Shown: positions 16,718 through 24,936 of the stretch, in pieces | How positions within the stretch are numbered: position 1 is the first letter of the stretch | Layout of the letters: every line of letters begins with the position of its first letter | Source of the DNA: Rhodobacter sp. | GTDB lineage: Bacteria > Pseudomonadota > Alphaproteobacteria > Rhodobacterales > Rhodobacteraceae | DNA length: 44,562 nt | Direction: 5' to 3' | NCBI GenBank assembly: GCA_020250175.1 | Contig: JADCEN010000071.1 | Coordinates: forward strand, 1 to 44,562 | Made by a program: the position numbers and the translations under genes | Notes under the pieces: generated by a model | What the model was told of the DNA's origin: nothing | The model's input: only the letters and a program-made list of their open reading frames with translations | The model's database searches: none

Positions 16718-17701
16718 CTACTGACTGCGCGACGCGCGCGGCGATGGTGTGTTCCGCCATTGCGATGGGCTGACCCCGACCAGCGCCTTGAATGCGCGCG
16801 AAAAGGCCGCAACATCCTGATATCCAACGCGCTGCGCAATCTCTGCTAGACCGTCACCCGAATCGCGCAAAAGACGGCAGGCAACCGTCATGCGCCAGGC
16901 TGCGACACAGGACATCACGCTTTGGCCCGTGGTTTCCCGGAACCGGGCCGCAAAGCGTGACGGCGACATTGCGACGGTTCCGGCCAGCAGACCGACTGTC
17001 CATGCCGCAGCGGGGTCACGGTGCAGCGCGGCAAGGGCCCGCCCGATTTTCTGATCATCGAGTGCCCTGAACCATCCCGGCCCCGCGGCACCTTCACCCC
17101 GGCGGTAGGCGGCAATCGCCTCGGCGCAGAACACCTCAATCAGGCGGGCGGTCGTAAAGCTGTTGCTGTCGGCCTGGCCAACCTCCATCACCAGCATTTC
17201 CTTGGCGCGCATCAGCATCGGGCTGTCCGGCGCGCCCGCCGTCCTGATGCGCAGCAGCGGCGGCAATGCCGAAAGCAAGGGGTTCAGCGGCGCACGGTTC
17301 ATGACAAGAACACCGCAGAGCAGCCTGGTTGCCATGCCTTCACCCGCGCCCGTCGCGCCGGGGCCTTCGCCTGTATAAGCGGCGGTAAAGGGGGCGGGCA
17401 GTATGCCTGCCTGTCCGGATGACACCTGATGCGGGTCGCCCTGCGTGTAAATGGCGACCTCATGCGTTGCAATCCGGACCGGCGGCTGCCCGGCAACGGT
17501 CAGGTCAAACGCGCCTTCAAGCACCAGATGAAACGGCATCACGCGCGTTTCCGGCCCCACCCCCAGATATGCCCGCAACCCGTCTTCTGCCGGAATCGAT
17601 ACGGCCCATGGCGGATGGTAGCGTTCATAGCGCAGCAGGCTGCCGGACACACGCAGGTCGGCAAGGGCATCATCAAACGGGCTTTGTGCTGCGAAGGCCA
17701 T
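16718..17701 (-). CDS. AraC-family transcriptional regulator with cupin N-terminus
   Basis: 327 aa. The N-terminal half (about 15-190) fits a Cupin_6/AraC_binding_2 ligand domain (WAVSIPAEDGLRAYLG, MPFHLVLEGAFDLTV). The C-terminal 100 residues contain two helix-turn-helix motifs, the second as GLAEIAQRVGYQDVAAFSRAFK, ending PSQWR as in this family. It is convergent with the PfkB gene and divergent from the MAPEG gene, 156 bases from that start, so the MAPEG gene is its most likely target. Effector unknown. Confidence 0.88.
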   Translation of the reverse strand: MAFAAQSPFDDALADLRVSGSLLRYERYHPPWAVSIPAEDGLRAYLGVGPETRVMPFHLVLEGAFDLTVAGQPPVRIATHEVAIYTQGDPHQVSSGQAGILPAPFTAAYTGEGPGATGAGEGMATRLLCGVLVMNRAPLNPLLSALPPLLRIRTAGAPDSPMLMRAKEMLVMEVGQADSNSFTTARLIEVFCAEAIAAYRRGEGAAGPGWFRALDDQKIGRALAALHRDPAAAWTVGLLAGTVAMSPSRFAARFRETTGQSVMSCVAAWRMTVACRLLRDSGDGLAEIAQRVGYQDVAAFSRAFKALVGVSPSQWRNTPSPRASRSQ

Positions 17702-17857
17702 GGGCCAACCCTGTCAGAATTCAGTCGTTCAGGCAATGAAAACGATTGGCTCCGGCATGGATAGGACTGTTTTCCCTTTGTAGCCTGCCCTTCACAACGC
17801 AACGGGCCGGCAGGCAACCAGCAGGCCGGGCCAATCACCAGAATGTCAGGAAAGACG

Positions 17858-18262
17858 ATGCCGATATCACCGGAACTCTTCTATACCGCGCTGACCGCCC
17901 TTTTCACCGGTGTCATCTGGGTGCCGATCATCCTGAACCGGCTGCTGGAGCAGGGTCTTTGGAACACGCTGAAGACGCCCGGCCCGGAAGTGCGCGCGAC
18001 TGCCGCATGGGCCGTCCGCCTGGCCTATGCGCATCGCAATGCGATCGAAAACCTTGTGGTGTTCGCGCCTTTGGCCATCATCGTGCATATCCTGCAACTG
18101 GGCACGGCGGGAACGGCAAGTGCGGCCGCAATTTACTTTGCCGCGCGGGTTGCCCATGCCGTGGTCTATGCGCTGGGCATTCCGCTGGCGCGGACGATGG
18201 CCTTTACAGCGGGGTTCTTGTGCCAGGTGTTTCTGGCGGGGCGGATTCTCGGCTGGTTCTGA
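17858..18262 (+). CDS. MAPEG-family membrane protein
   Basis: 134 aa with four hydrophobic helices (about 8-25, 60-78, 83-103, 112-130 from ATG 17858). Conserved MAPEG-like features are AYAHRNAIENLVVFAPLA and ARVAHAVVYALGIP. MAPEG proteins include microsomal glutathione transferases; bacterial members are often uncharacterised. ATG 17858 is chosen because AGGAAAG lies six bases before it; the earlier ATG at 17843 precedes that site. It faces the divergent AraC regulator gene and is followed by a damaged region. Confidence 0.82.
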   Translation: MPISPELFYTALTALFTGVIWVPIILNRLLEQGLWNTLKTPGPEVRATAAWAVRLAYAHRNAIENLVVFAPLAIIVHILQLGTAGTASAAAIYFAARVAHAVVYALGIPLARTMAFTAGFLCQVFLAGRILGWF

Positions 18263-18339
18263 TGTCCGCACGGAAAAAGAAGATGCCCTTCCCATTGGCA
18301 AGCCCGGACCGTAACCGGGCCTGCGCCGGAAACCGGCGG

Positions 18340-18839
18340 ATAAATCTGGGGCTGCCAGGCGGCCACACCGTACAGCGGGCTGGCCAGCACCGACGCCACA
18401 ATCCCCGCATGGTTCCGCTTCAGCACCGCTTCCACTGCCGCGACGGTGGCGGGGGTGAAGCGGCCTGCATCGTCCGGCACATTCACCGTGACAACCGTCT
18501 GCCCCCCTCGACCACCGGCAGGTTCAGCGCCGACTGGCCACCGGGCCGGTTGATCAGGGCATGGCAGGCAGAAAAGCACCGCGGCCTTTGCCGCAGAGTT
18601 TGCCAGGAACGGTATCTGCCGGGTGATCACAGGGCCGGTGCAGGCATCGTCCCGCACCGGCTTGGTGCCCGAAGCGGGGCAATCGACAGGATGCGAGGTG
18701 AAGATACGCCGCGCCGGCCCCGTCTGCCGGTCGATCTGCTACACGGTGAACAGCCGCGCGCAACGGCGGCCACGCTGCCCGGCAGGGCGCGGAAGGTCTG
18801 GTCTGGATCGGTGATCTGCAGCCCCCGCGTGATGCCCAT
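18340..18839 (-). pseudogene. Broken GAF-domain protein gene
   Basis: Reading leftward from ATG 18839, residues MGITRG then QITDPDQTFRAL resemble the start of a small stand-alone GAF protein. A frame change follows, then a TAG just before QIDRQTGPARRIFTSHP. The sequence continues in frame with CPASGTKPVRDDA, IPFLANSA and VVTVNVPDDAGRFTPATV, the typical tail of a single GAF-domain protein of about 160 aa. One frameshift and one nonsense codon make it a pseudogene. The 3' limit is uncertain. Its 5' end abuts the duplicated PfkB fragment. Confidence 0.6.
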
Positions 18840-18851
18840 GGCCCGGAGCTC

Positions 18852-19319
18852 GCCGCCGGGCTGCTGACCTGCGCCGATCTTGTCTCTGCCGACACGCCCG
18901 AATCCCGGCAAACGGTCGAAGCCGCCCTGCCGCAGATCGATTACCTTTTCCTGAACGAGGTCGAGGCGCAGCGCGCCACCGGGTGCCCCGTGACCGGCCC
19001 GCAGGACCGCGACGGGATGTTGCGTGCCGCCCGCCAGCTTCAGGCGCGCGGGGCCGGAACGGTGATCCTCCATACCGAACGCCTGTCGCTGTGGCTGGGC
19101 GACCGCCCGCTTTGGGCCGACAGCACCCGGATGGACCCGGCCGGGATTGTCAGCCCGGTCGGCGCGGGCGATGCCTTCTGCGCCGGTTGCCTATACGGCA
19201 TCCACGAAGGCTGGACCGTGGACCGCTGCCTGCACCTGGCCCACCGCGCCGCCGCCGCCGCCCTGCGCGGGGCAACCGCAACAGATGGCATCCCGCCTCT
19301 GGGGGTGCTGCTGGGGTAG
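18852..19319 (+). pseudogene. 3' fragment of PfkB kinase gene (second copy)
   Basis: From about 18852 to the stop codon at 19319 the sequence is nearly identical to 16109-16575, the last 155 or so codons of the intact kinase. Only scattered base changes are seen. It includes the conserved NEVEAQRATGCPVTGPQD stretch and SPVGAGDAF. The substrate-binding half is missing, so it cannot be a working kinase. The homology begins in mid-gene at a GCCGCCGGG run and ends at the stop; downstream flanks differ from the intact copy. Confidence 0.85.
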
Positions 19320-19760
19320 GGGGACGCCAATCGCCGGGCACTTGTGGCCCCCGGCAGGGCCAGCAATCGGCTCTCCGGACCGGGTTCCCGTCTGCCCGGG
19401 TCTTTGCGACCATCTGATGGTACCGCGTGCCAGGGGATCAGGACGGGGGCCGCAGTTCGGCGGTGCCCGCCGCTGCGTCCTGTGCCTTTCGCAAAAGCCA
19501 CTCTGCCATCGCGTTCTTTTGGCCTATGCGGCGGAAACCACGACAGGTTCATCGCCGCTCCGGGGGGGGCTTCGTTGGCCCGATGCCCTGTCCTGCACAG
19601 TCGGAACGCCGGATGCTACGCCCCAGACCTGGGCCGAAGGGCTGCGGCACGGGCAGGATGCCGGTGATTGCATCGGTCATCGGGGTGGTTGCGAAGGGTG
19701 CAGGTCCTTGCACCCTTGCCCTCGCCCAGGTCAGGTGCGGCTTTGTGCCCTGGTTCGCAG
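19320..19760. other. Gene-free stretch after kinase fragment
   Basis: Convergent with the LysE-family gene. The first 110 or so bases resemble 20798-20910, the flank after the third PfkB fragment, so this flank was copied together with the gene tail. The rest shows no gene with support. Confidence 0.5.
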
Positions 19761-20357
19761 TCACCGCAGCAGCATCCAGACACCTACTGCAGCCAGCATG
19801 GCCCCAAAACAGACATTCATGCGCCGTGCGCCAGAGACACTCCGAAACCGCCGCGCCAGAAGATCGCCGGCGACTGTCCAAACGGTGAACGCCAGCAGGT
19901 TGTTCAGCGTGAACACGACGGTAATCCAGACCACCAGCGCAGGGTCATACACCCCCGGGGCCGGCAGAAACTGCGTGAACATCAGGCCGATGATCAGATA
20001 GGCTTTTGGATTGAGCAGGAGCAGGATCGCCCCATCCCGCACAGAAGCCTGTCGCGCCTCGGTCGTGCCTGTCGTGGCCCCTGCGCGCAAGAACCCCCAG
20101 GCAAGCCAGAATACATAGGCTGCCCCGCCCAGGCGCAGCGATGCGAAAAGGACAGGGCTCAGCGTTGCCAGCCCCGAAAACCCCAGCCCAACTGCCGCCG
20201 TCACGATGAAAGTGGCAAGGTGATAACCGACGGTCGCTGGAACAGAGGCACGCACCCCAAAGCGTCCACCGATGGCGGCAAAGAACATGTTGCCGGGTCC
20301 GGGGCTGTAAGCCAGCGGCAGAAGAAAAAGCAAAAGGGCAATGGTCATGTCGAACAT
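19761..20357 (-). CDS. LysE/RhtB-family amino-acid exporter
   Basis: 198 aa from ATG 20357, with AGGAG 8 bases upstream; longer in-frame starts are arginine-rich and unlikely. Six hydrophobic helices are expected. The family landmark LAYSPGPGNMFFAAIGGRFG lies at 15-34, then LRLGGAAYVFWLAWG and LLLLNPKAYL mid-protein. Members export lysine, homoserine, threonine or other small solutes across the inner membrane. No adjacent intact regulator is found; the region to its right is degraded. Confidence 0.88.
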   Translation of the reverse strand: MFDMTIALLLFLLPLAYSPGPGNMFFAAIGGRFGVRASVPATVGYHLATFIVTAAVGLGFSGLATLSPVLFASLRLGGAAYVFWLAWGFLRAGATTGTTEARQASVRDGAILLLLNPKAYLIIGLMFTQFLPAPGVYDPALVVWITVVFTLNNLLAFTVWTVAGDLLARRFRSVSGARRMNVCFGAMLAAVGVWMLLR

Positions 20358-20735
20358 GAAAGACTCCTGCAAGCATCGCCTCAAATGGCCTGATGCACAC
20401 GGCTTCCTGCGACCCGTTTCCTGCTGAAAGGCGCGTCGCGACTTGAACCGCTTGCAACGGCAAGGCCGGGCCACCTTGAAGGTGCGCCCGCCTCAGCGCA
20501 CGAGGCCCGGTCGAGAAGTGCCCTGGTGCCCCCCAGGTCGAGGCAGGCATCCCCGGGTCTTGGCCCGCACATTGCCCGAGGCCGCATCGGTTACGGACCG
20601 GACAATCGCGCAATGCTCAGACGCTTCACGGCTGATCTGCTGCAAGCTGGCAGGCCCAAGCTGCAGATCGGCCGAAACGCCATCCGCGCCGGATGGCCAG
20701 AGGCCGTCGCAAGATCAGGCATCGGTCACCTGCGA

Positions 20736-20797
20736 TTGCCCTGCGCGGGGCAACCGCGACGGATGGCATCCCGGCGCTTGGGGTGTTGCGTGGATAG
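20736..20797 (+). pseudogene. Third remnant of the PfkB kinase 3' end
   Basis: About 60 bases match the last 20 codons of the kinase at 16575 and 19319, ending in GATGGCATCCCGGCGCTTGG and then a TAG. The following 110 bases match the flank after the 19319 fragment but not the flank after the intact gene. It is therefore most closely tied to the second copy. Confidence 0.7.
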
Positions 20798-20957
20798 GGG
20801 CCGCAGTCGACATCCCGGACACCTGTGGCCCTTTCCCGGAACGGCAAACAGCGGTGCGGACAAGGTTCGTCTGCCCGGTTCTGCGCGATCACCCGATGGT
20901 GCCGCATGTCTGCCGGTCAGGTCAGGTGCCACATTGCTTGATGTCCGTCTGCCGGTG

Positions 20958-21165
20958 CGGCCTGACAGGGCGCTGAAAAAGCACGCCCCCTGCACCTCTC
21001 GGGCAGGAGAATCTCGCCGATCCGGAAAAAGGGGTTGCCGTTCCGGGCGCGCAAGGAAACGCAGCGTGTTTCGCCGCCCGGTCGGGGGCCACTTTCGTAC
21101 AGGACCGGTCCCGCAAGCGCAACGCAGGCCAGCGCCCGACCCGGCGGGCGGGCCGGGCGCTGGCC
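20958..21165 (+). repeat. Dispersed repeat R1, copy b
   Basis: Begins with CTGACAGGGCGCTGAAAAAG, like CTGACAGGGTGCTGAAAAAG near 44.26 kb and GGGTGCTGAAACAG near 30.29 kb. It continues with a G/C-rich block and GCGCAACGCAGG, then a GC palindrome also present inverted at 110-170. Copies are diverged, roughly three quarters identical by eye. GCTGAAAAAG resembles the terminal repeat of several insertion sequence families, but no transposase is encoded here. Confidence 0.55.
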
Positions 21166-21318
21166 GTGGGCTTTGGCCCCCGGCTGGCCAAGGGTCAGCC
21201 TGACGTTGTGGCAGGGGCGATGGCCCCTGCCAGGATGCGCAAGGCACGCGCGGGCAGAAGAGTTTCCCGCTTTCCGGTCAGGCAGCCCATGCGACCGGCA
21301 CTTTTTCAGCATCCTGCA

Positions 21319-21414
21319 GGTGTTCCCCACCTGGCAAGTGGTTCTCCCTATTCCGCTCTCGCAGTTCCGGTTGCGTGGAGGAAGTGGCGAAGGGCAGCTT
21401 TGCAGACGGAGCGG
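21319..21414 (+). repeat. Dispersed repeat R3, copy a
   Basis: Runs from GGTGTTCCCCACCTGG to GACGGAGCGG and matches 22308-22402 across its length, with a shorter third copy at 24047-24105. Shared core: TCGGTTGCG-like, then AAGGGCAGCTTTGC, then a second AGC. It ends 37 bases before the start of the hypothetical gene at 21451 and may contain that gene's promoter. Confidence 0.55.
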
Positions 21415-21450
21415 ACTTTCCTTCTACTCCAGTCGGGCTATGCTGGCCGC

Positions 21451-21915
21451 ATGTACACACTGAAGCCGGGTATCAAGCAAGACCCGCAGCGCCGGTGGCA
21501 GCTGCCTGACCGGATTTTCTTCGGACACGGCGCATGTCATATCCTCGCGGGCATCTATCTTGAAGCCGCCCCTCTGGCTGGTTTTCACGCCGAGAGGATC
21601 ATTCCGGGCAAAGGCTATGCCGGCAACCACATTTTTGTAACCGATGGCGTCATTGCCTTTGATTTCCATGGGTATTCCTGCAGGGGAAACCTCCTGCTTC
21701 ATCACACCTCTGGCTGGTCAAGGGTTTCGGCCCTTGGTTGGCACTGCAAAATCGTCAGCGTGGACTTCGATCTTCTTGAAACAAAAGACTTGAATGCGCG
21801 GAAGATGCTTGGCCCGGACCAGTACCTAATGGACCCGAGACCACGTGCACGCTCATTTCTCGACCGTTTCAATCACATGGCTTCAGCCGTGAAGTCGGGC
21901 CGTTTCCCCGGTTGA
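21451..21915 (+). CDS. Conserved hypothetical protein
   Basis: 154 aa starting MYTLKPGIKQDPQRRWQLPD. I recall similar proteins of unknown function in rhizobia and Rhodobacteraceae. It is soluble, with no signal peptide or membrane helix, and rich in aromatic and His residues (IFFGHGACHILAG, NHIFVTDGVIAFDFHGYS, LLLHHTSGW). I recognise no catalytic family. ATG 21451 is chosen because the family begins there; no strong binding site is visible. It stands alone between repeats, so context gives no role. Confidence 0.7.
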   Translation: MYTLKPGIKQDPQRRWQLPDRIFFGHGACHILAGIYLEAAPLAGFHAERIIPGKGYAGNHIFVTDGVIAFDFHGYSCRGNLLLHHTSGWSRVSALGWHCKIVSVDFDLLETKDLNARKMLGPDQYLMDPRPRARSFLDRFNHMASAVKSGRFPG

Positions 21916-21942
21916 GCAGTGGCAGCTATGGTCTCGCATCGG

Positions 21943-22221
21943 CCATTGGGTATTTCTTGTCAGGTGGCAGACACGAGATCCCCGATAGCGGGTTTCATGC
22001 CCGGCGGATTGGCTGCGCAACTGCGCTGTTCGGGCCGCGCCGGACGGGGCGGGAAAAGACGATGTCGCTAGAAAAGCAGCTTGTGCTGATCTTGGGGCTG
22101 GCGGCTGCCGCAACGGGTCTGTCGGCGCGGTTCCTGCCAACCTCGCACCCGGTTCTGCAGCGCATCGGCCTGCTGGCCCCGCAAGAGCGGCTCGGGCTGG
22201 TGGCACAGCCCCCGGAGGCTT
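21943..22221 (+). repeat. Direct repeat with the efflux adaptor start region
   Basis: About 280 bases match 24816-25097 with few changes, in the same orientation 2.87 kb away. The block comprises the upstream region and the first 53 or so codons of the RND adaptor gene. It ends at the CCCCCGGAGGC sequence, after which the two copies diverge completely. Confidence 0.8.
22062..22221 (+). pseudogene. Truncated copy of RND adaptor gene
   Basis: From ATG 22062 it encodes MSLEKQLVLILGL and about 40 further residues that match the N-terminus of the intact adaptor at 24937 (signal anchor and SARFLP then HPVLQRIG). After the PPEA codons the frame enters unrelated Arg-rich sequence. All functional adaptor domains are missing. 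Confidence 0.75.
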
Positions 22222-22307
22222 GCGGACGCGCCGGATGCCGCAGCCTGCCGGTTGCGAGCCGACGCAGGCGGTGCCGACGGGTTTTTCCCGGCGGGCATTC
22301 CTTGCTG

Positions 22308-22402
22308 GTGTTCCCCATCTGACAAATGGTTCCCCCTGTTTCACAGCCGCAGTTTCGGTTGCGAGGAGGAAGGTCCGAAGGGCAGCGTCGCGGACGAAGC
22401 GG
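22308..22402 (+). repeat. Dispersed repeat R3, copy b
   Basis: Starts GTGTTCCCCATCTGAC and ends GACGAAGCGG, aligning along its whole length with 21319-21414. A downstream part with GCCGGACATTCGTGGCC resembles repeat sequences I associate with other alphaproteobacterial intergenic regions, though I cannot check this. Confidence 0.55.
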
Positions 22403-22658
22403 TCAATCCGCGTGTGCGCTTGGTGGCCGTTCGCACCTGCGGCAACGCCAGCGTTCAGGGCGAAGGCCGGACATTCGTGGCCTTCCGCCACAAGGTCCGC
22501 CCGGACGGCGTTTGCGGGGCAGCAGGCTGCCTTGACTCCTCCATCAAACGCCGAGATTGACGATCTGATGGCATATATGCTTTAGGCCAAATCAAGGACA
22601 CAGGTGGCCCCGCCCATCCCTTTCAGGCGGATCGTCCCGTCAAGAACGGAGCGAAGAC

Positions 22659-23855
22659 ATGCAGGATACTCCCGACAAAGAAGGCCTTGATCGCCGCGCG
22701 TTCATCATCGCGTCGGCCAGTTCGGTCGGCGCGGCGGCAGCCCTTGCGATGAGCGCCGACGCCGCGAACGCCCAGACCGCAGCGCAGCCTGTCCCGGTAT
22801 CGACGGCAGGAACAGCCTACACCGGCGATGTGATCGAGAGCAAACCCGTCGTTACCCTTCTGGACGTGACCGACCTCGAGCCCGGCCGGATGCACCGCCT
22901 TTACTTCCGGGGCGTGGAGACGCCCTCGGGACAGCATTGGCTTGTGTCGGTAACGGTCGCCCGTGGAGCGAGGCCGGGCAAGCGCGTCGTTCTGACAAGC
23001 GGCGTGCACGGCGACGAGATGAGTTCCATCCATACCGTGCACAGTGTAATGGCCCAACTCGACCCGGCGGCGATGGCGGGCACGGTGATGGCGGTCACGG
23101 ATATCGCCCGCCCGGCGGTTGAAGGCATGCAGCGCCGGTGGCCCAATTCCAGCCGTGGCATCGACCTGATTGACATGAACCGGGAATGGCCCGGGATCGA
23201 GAACGGGCCTACGGCGTCCGGCCGGCACGCCTGGCTGGTGTTCAACCGCCTGCTGCGGCCCAACGCGGATGTCGCGATCGATTTCCACACGGGCACGACC
23301 GGCTTTGGGGTCACGGATTTCAACATCGGCGAGATGAGCGTTCCCGAGATCAGAGCGATGATCGAACTCTACCCCGTCAGCCATATCTTGGACAATCCAA
23401 CCTATCCCGGCGTCCTGCACAACGCCTTCATCGACGCAGGCATCCCGTCCTTCTGTCCCGAGATCGGCGCGGCGCGACTCCTCGATCACGAGCGGATCGC
23501 ACGCTTCGTGGAAGGCACGCTGAACGTGCTCAAGCTTCACGGCATCCTGGCCGGGCCGATGGGTCGCACCAGCGCGGACGTGCCCGTCTTTGTCGGCAAT
23601 GCCGCGTTCCCGATTTTCGCCACGGCCGGGGGGATCGTGGAATACCTCGTCCGGCTCAACGACAGGGTCGCGCCGGGACAGAAAGTGGCACTCCAGCGCA
23701 ACGGTTTTGGCGAGGTGGTGGCGGAATATGCAAGCGGCGTGTCCGGGAAAATCCTGGGCCTGCGCAGCGACGCCATGGCCGAGCCCGGCAACCCGCTCGC
23801 CTTCATCCTGTTCAACGCCCCGGGGGCGGAGGAGGCGAAGGCCTACCCCGAGTAA
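22659..23855 (+). CDS. Tat-exported succinylglutamate desuccinylase/aspartoacylase-family protein
   Basis: 398 aa. A Tat signal is visible: DRRAF (11-15), a long Ala-rich core and cleavage near ANA (36-38). The mature part is an AstE/AspA zinc hydrolase: GVHGDE with ligands H117 and E120, MNREWPG, third ligand H210 in DFHTG, and a probable catalytic Glu in FCPEIGAA. Family members cleave N-acyl amino acids or related amides. ATG 22659 follows GGAGCGA. Export of this family is unusual; most characterised members are cytoplasmic. It stands alone between repeats; substrate unknown. Confidence 0.82.
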   Translation: MQDTPDKEGLDRRAFIIASASSVGAAAALAMSADAANAQTAAQPVPVSTAGTAYTGDVIESKPVVTLLDVTDLEPGRMHRLYFRGVETPSGQHWLVSVTVARGARPGKRVVLTSGVHGDEMSSIHTVHSVMAQLDPAAMAGTVMAVTDIARPAVEGMQRRWPNSSRGIDLIDMNREWPGIENGPTASGRHAWLVFNRLLRPNADVAIDFHTGTTGFGVTDFNIGEMSVPEIRAMIELYPVSHILDNPTYPGVLHNAFIDAGIPSFCPEIGAARLLDHERIARFVEGTLNVLKLHGILAGPMGRTSADVPVFVGNAAFPIFATAGGIVEYLVRLNDRVAPGQKVALQRNGFGEVVAEYASGVSGKILGLRSDAMAEPGNPLAFILFNAPGAEEAKAYPE

Positions 23856-24177
23856 TGTCAGCATGCCCGCATGGCGGGCGGAGCCTGCAGCCCCTGCCTG
23901 TTCGCTCATCAAGCACCCTACGACGCTTCAGGCGCTCGACGGCTTTGCCGGAGTGGGGCGAACGGCCGCCGGTCCTGTCGAACTCCTGAAATGAGGGGAC
24001 TGGGACAGGTGCGCTTGTGCGACTGCGAATTGCGCCGTCACACCGCTGTTGTCGCAGTCTCGGTTGCGTAGGGGAAAGTGCGAGGGGCAGCTTTGCGAAC
24101 GCAGCTACCGATCAATAACGCTTAGCATGTATCAGGTTCGTTGGACGCCGACCTTTGTCGGCTTCGCCATGTGGCCT
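23856..24177. other. Gap with third R3 repeat copy
   Basis: 322 bases downstream of the hydrolase gene and the kinase-like gene, which converge here. It holds a shortened R3 copy (24047-24105) and nothing else I can support. Confidence 0.5.
24047..24105 (+). repeat. Dispersed repeat R3, short copy c
   Basis: CGCAGTCTCGGTTGCG, then AGGGGCAGCTTTGCGAACGC, match the central part of the copies at 21.3 and 22.3 kb; the GTTCCCC left part is lost. Confidence 0.45.
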
Positions 24178-24732
24178 CTAAGCATCAAGCAATGTCGCAA
24201 ACCCCCTACGGGAGGTCAGTGTCACCACCGGAACGTTTGGACCAAAGCGATCAATGGCACTCGCTATGCGCGGCGCAACCCGTGTCTCAAATGTCCAGAT
24301 GAAGGTCAGGAACTCGAGATCGGGCAATTGCTCAGGACATCCTTCGGCCATGTCGATCCGAACTCTGCCATAGTTTGCAAGAACTCTTCGCGCAACACCG
24401 CTCAGTGCGACACGACGAGGGACACGAACCCATATCAGAAGATCAGCGCGAGGGAGACGCAGGTCGAATGTTGATACAGTCGTGCCATCCATGACCCACC
24501 GATCCCTGCTCACCAAATCGGCCACAATCAGACGTTGCTCCGCACGATCACGAACCCGCCAGCCAGGCAGCCAGCGAACATCCCGGTCGTAGGACAGATA
24601 CTCTAAGCCGAAGCGCTCGGATATCTTGAGAGAGAGTGTGCTCTTTCCGCCTCCCGAACAGCCAATCACCAGCACGCGGTTCGCGGTGCGTAGCACGCCG
24701 GCTGCTTGCGCTATCGATACATTTGTCGGCAT
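24178..24732 (-). CDS. P-loop kinase-like ATPase (adenylate kinase/FlaR-like)
   Basis: About 184 aa. Walker A GCSGGGKST lies near 24-32, followed by LSYDRDVRWLPGWR and RWVMDGTT (a lid/NMP-like part) and an arginine-rich segment. This pattern fits AAA_17/FlaR 'topology modulation' proteins, small nucleotide-kinase-like ATPases of unclear substrate. The start is ATG 24732; a TTG three codons upstream (24741) has GGGAAG at good spacing and is possible. It is divergent from the efflux operon. Its A/T-richer codons differ from the neighbouring genes. Confidence 0.78.
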   Translation of the reverse strand: MPTNVSIAQAAGVLRTANRVLVIGCSGGGKSTLSLKISERFGLEYLSYDRDVRWLPGWRVRDRAEQRLIVADLVSRDRWVMDGTTVSTFDLRLPRADLLIWVRVPRRVALSGVARRVLANYGRVRIDMAEGCPEQLPDLEFLTFIWTFETRVAPRIASAIDRFGPNVPVVTLTSRRGFATLLDA

Positions 24733-24936
24733 TTCGGCCAATCGCTTCCCGAACTGCTCTTGAGTGTAGCGGCCTTTCGCGACGCCTGCATCATTCGTCC
24801 GAATGGGCGCGCAGCAGCGATTGGGTATTTTTTGTCAGGCGGCGGACACTACATCCCCGATAGCGGGTTGCATGCCCGGCGGATTGGCTGCGTAACTGCG
24901 CTGTTCGGGCCGGGCCGGTCGGGGCGGGAGACAACG

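Larger units (their letters stand above)
20358..21450. other. Degraded 1.1-kb stretch without intact genes
   Basis: It contains a third PfkB gene tail (20736-20797) with its flank to about 20910, a copy of repeat R1 (20958-21165) and a copy of repeat R3 (21319-21414). No frame shows both a family signature and a start with a binding site. On the minus strand 20510-20690 there is a protein-like run but I could not name it. Confidence 0.55.
21916..22658. other. Repeat-filled gap with truncated efflux gene start
   Basis: Contains the truncated adaptor copy (duplicated block 21943-22221) and repeat R3 copy b (22308-22402). A further run ending AEIDDLMAYM near 22585 vaguely resembles a cytochrome c tail but is too short to call. 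I see no intact gene. Confidence 0.5.

Noticed and set aside
20510-20690. Minus-strand run reading like the C-terminus of a GntR/FCD regulator (SREASEHCAIVRSV then NVRAKTRG)
   Set aside because: Similarity is faint, there is no start, no HTH and no supporting alignment, so I do not call a gene.
22430-22585. Possible cytochrome c tail ending AEIDDLMAYM
   Set aside because: Only about 15 residues match by eye, with no haem motif; probably chance.
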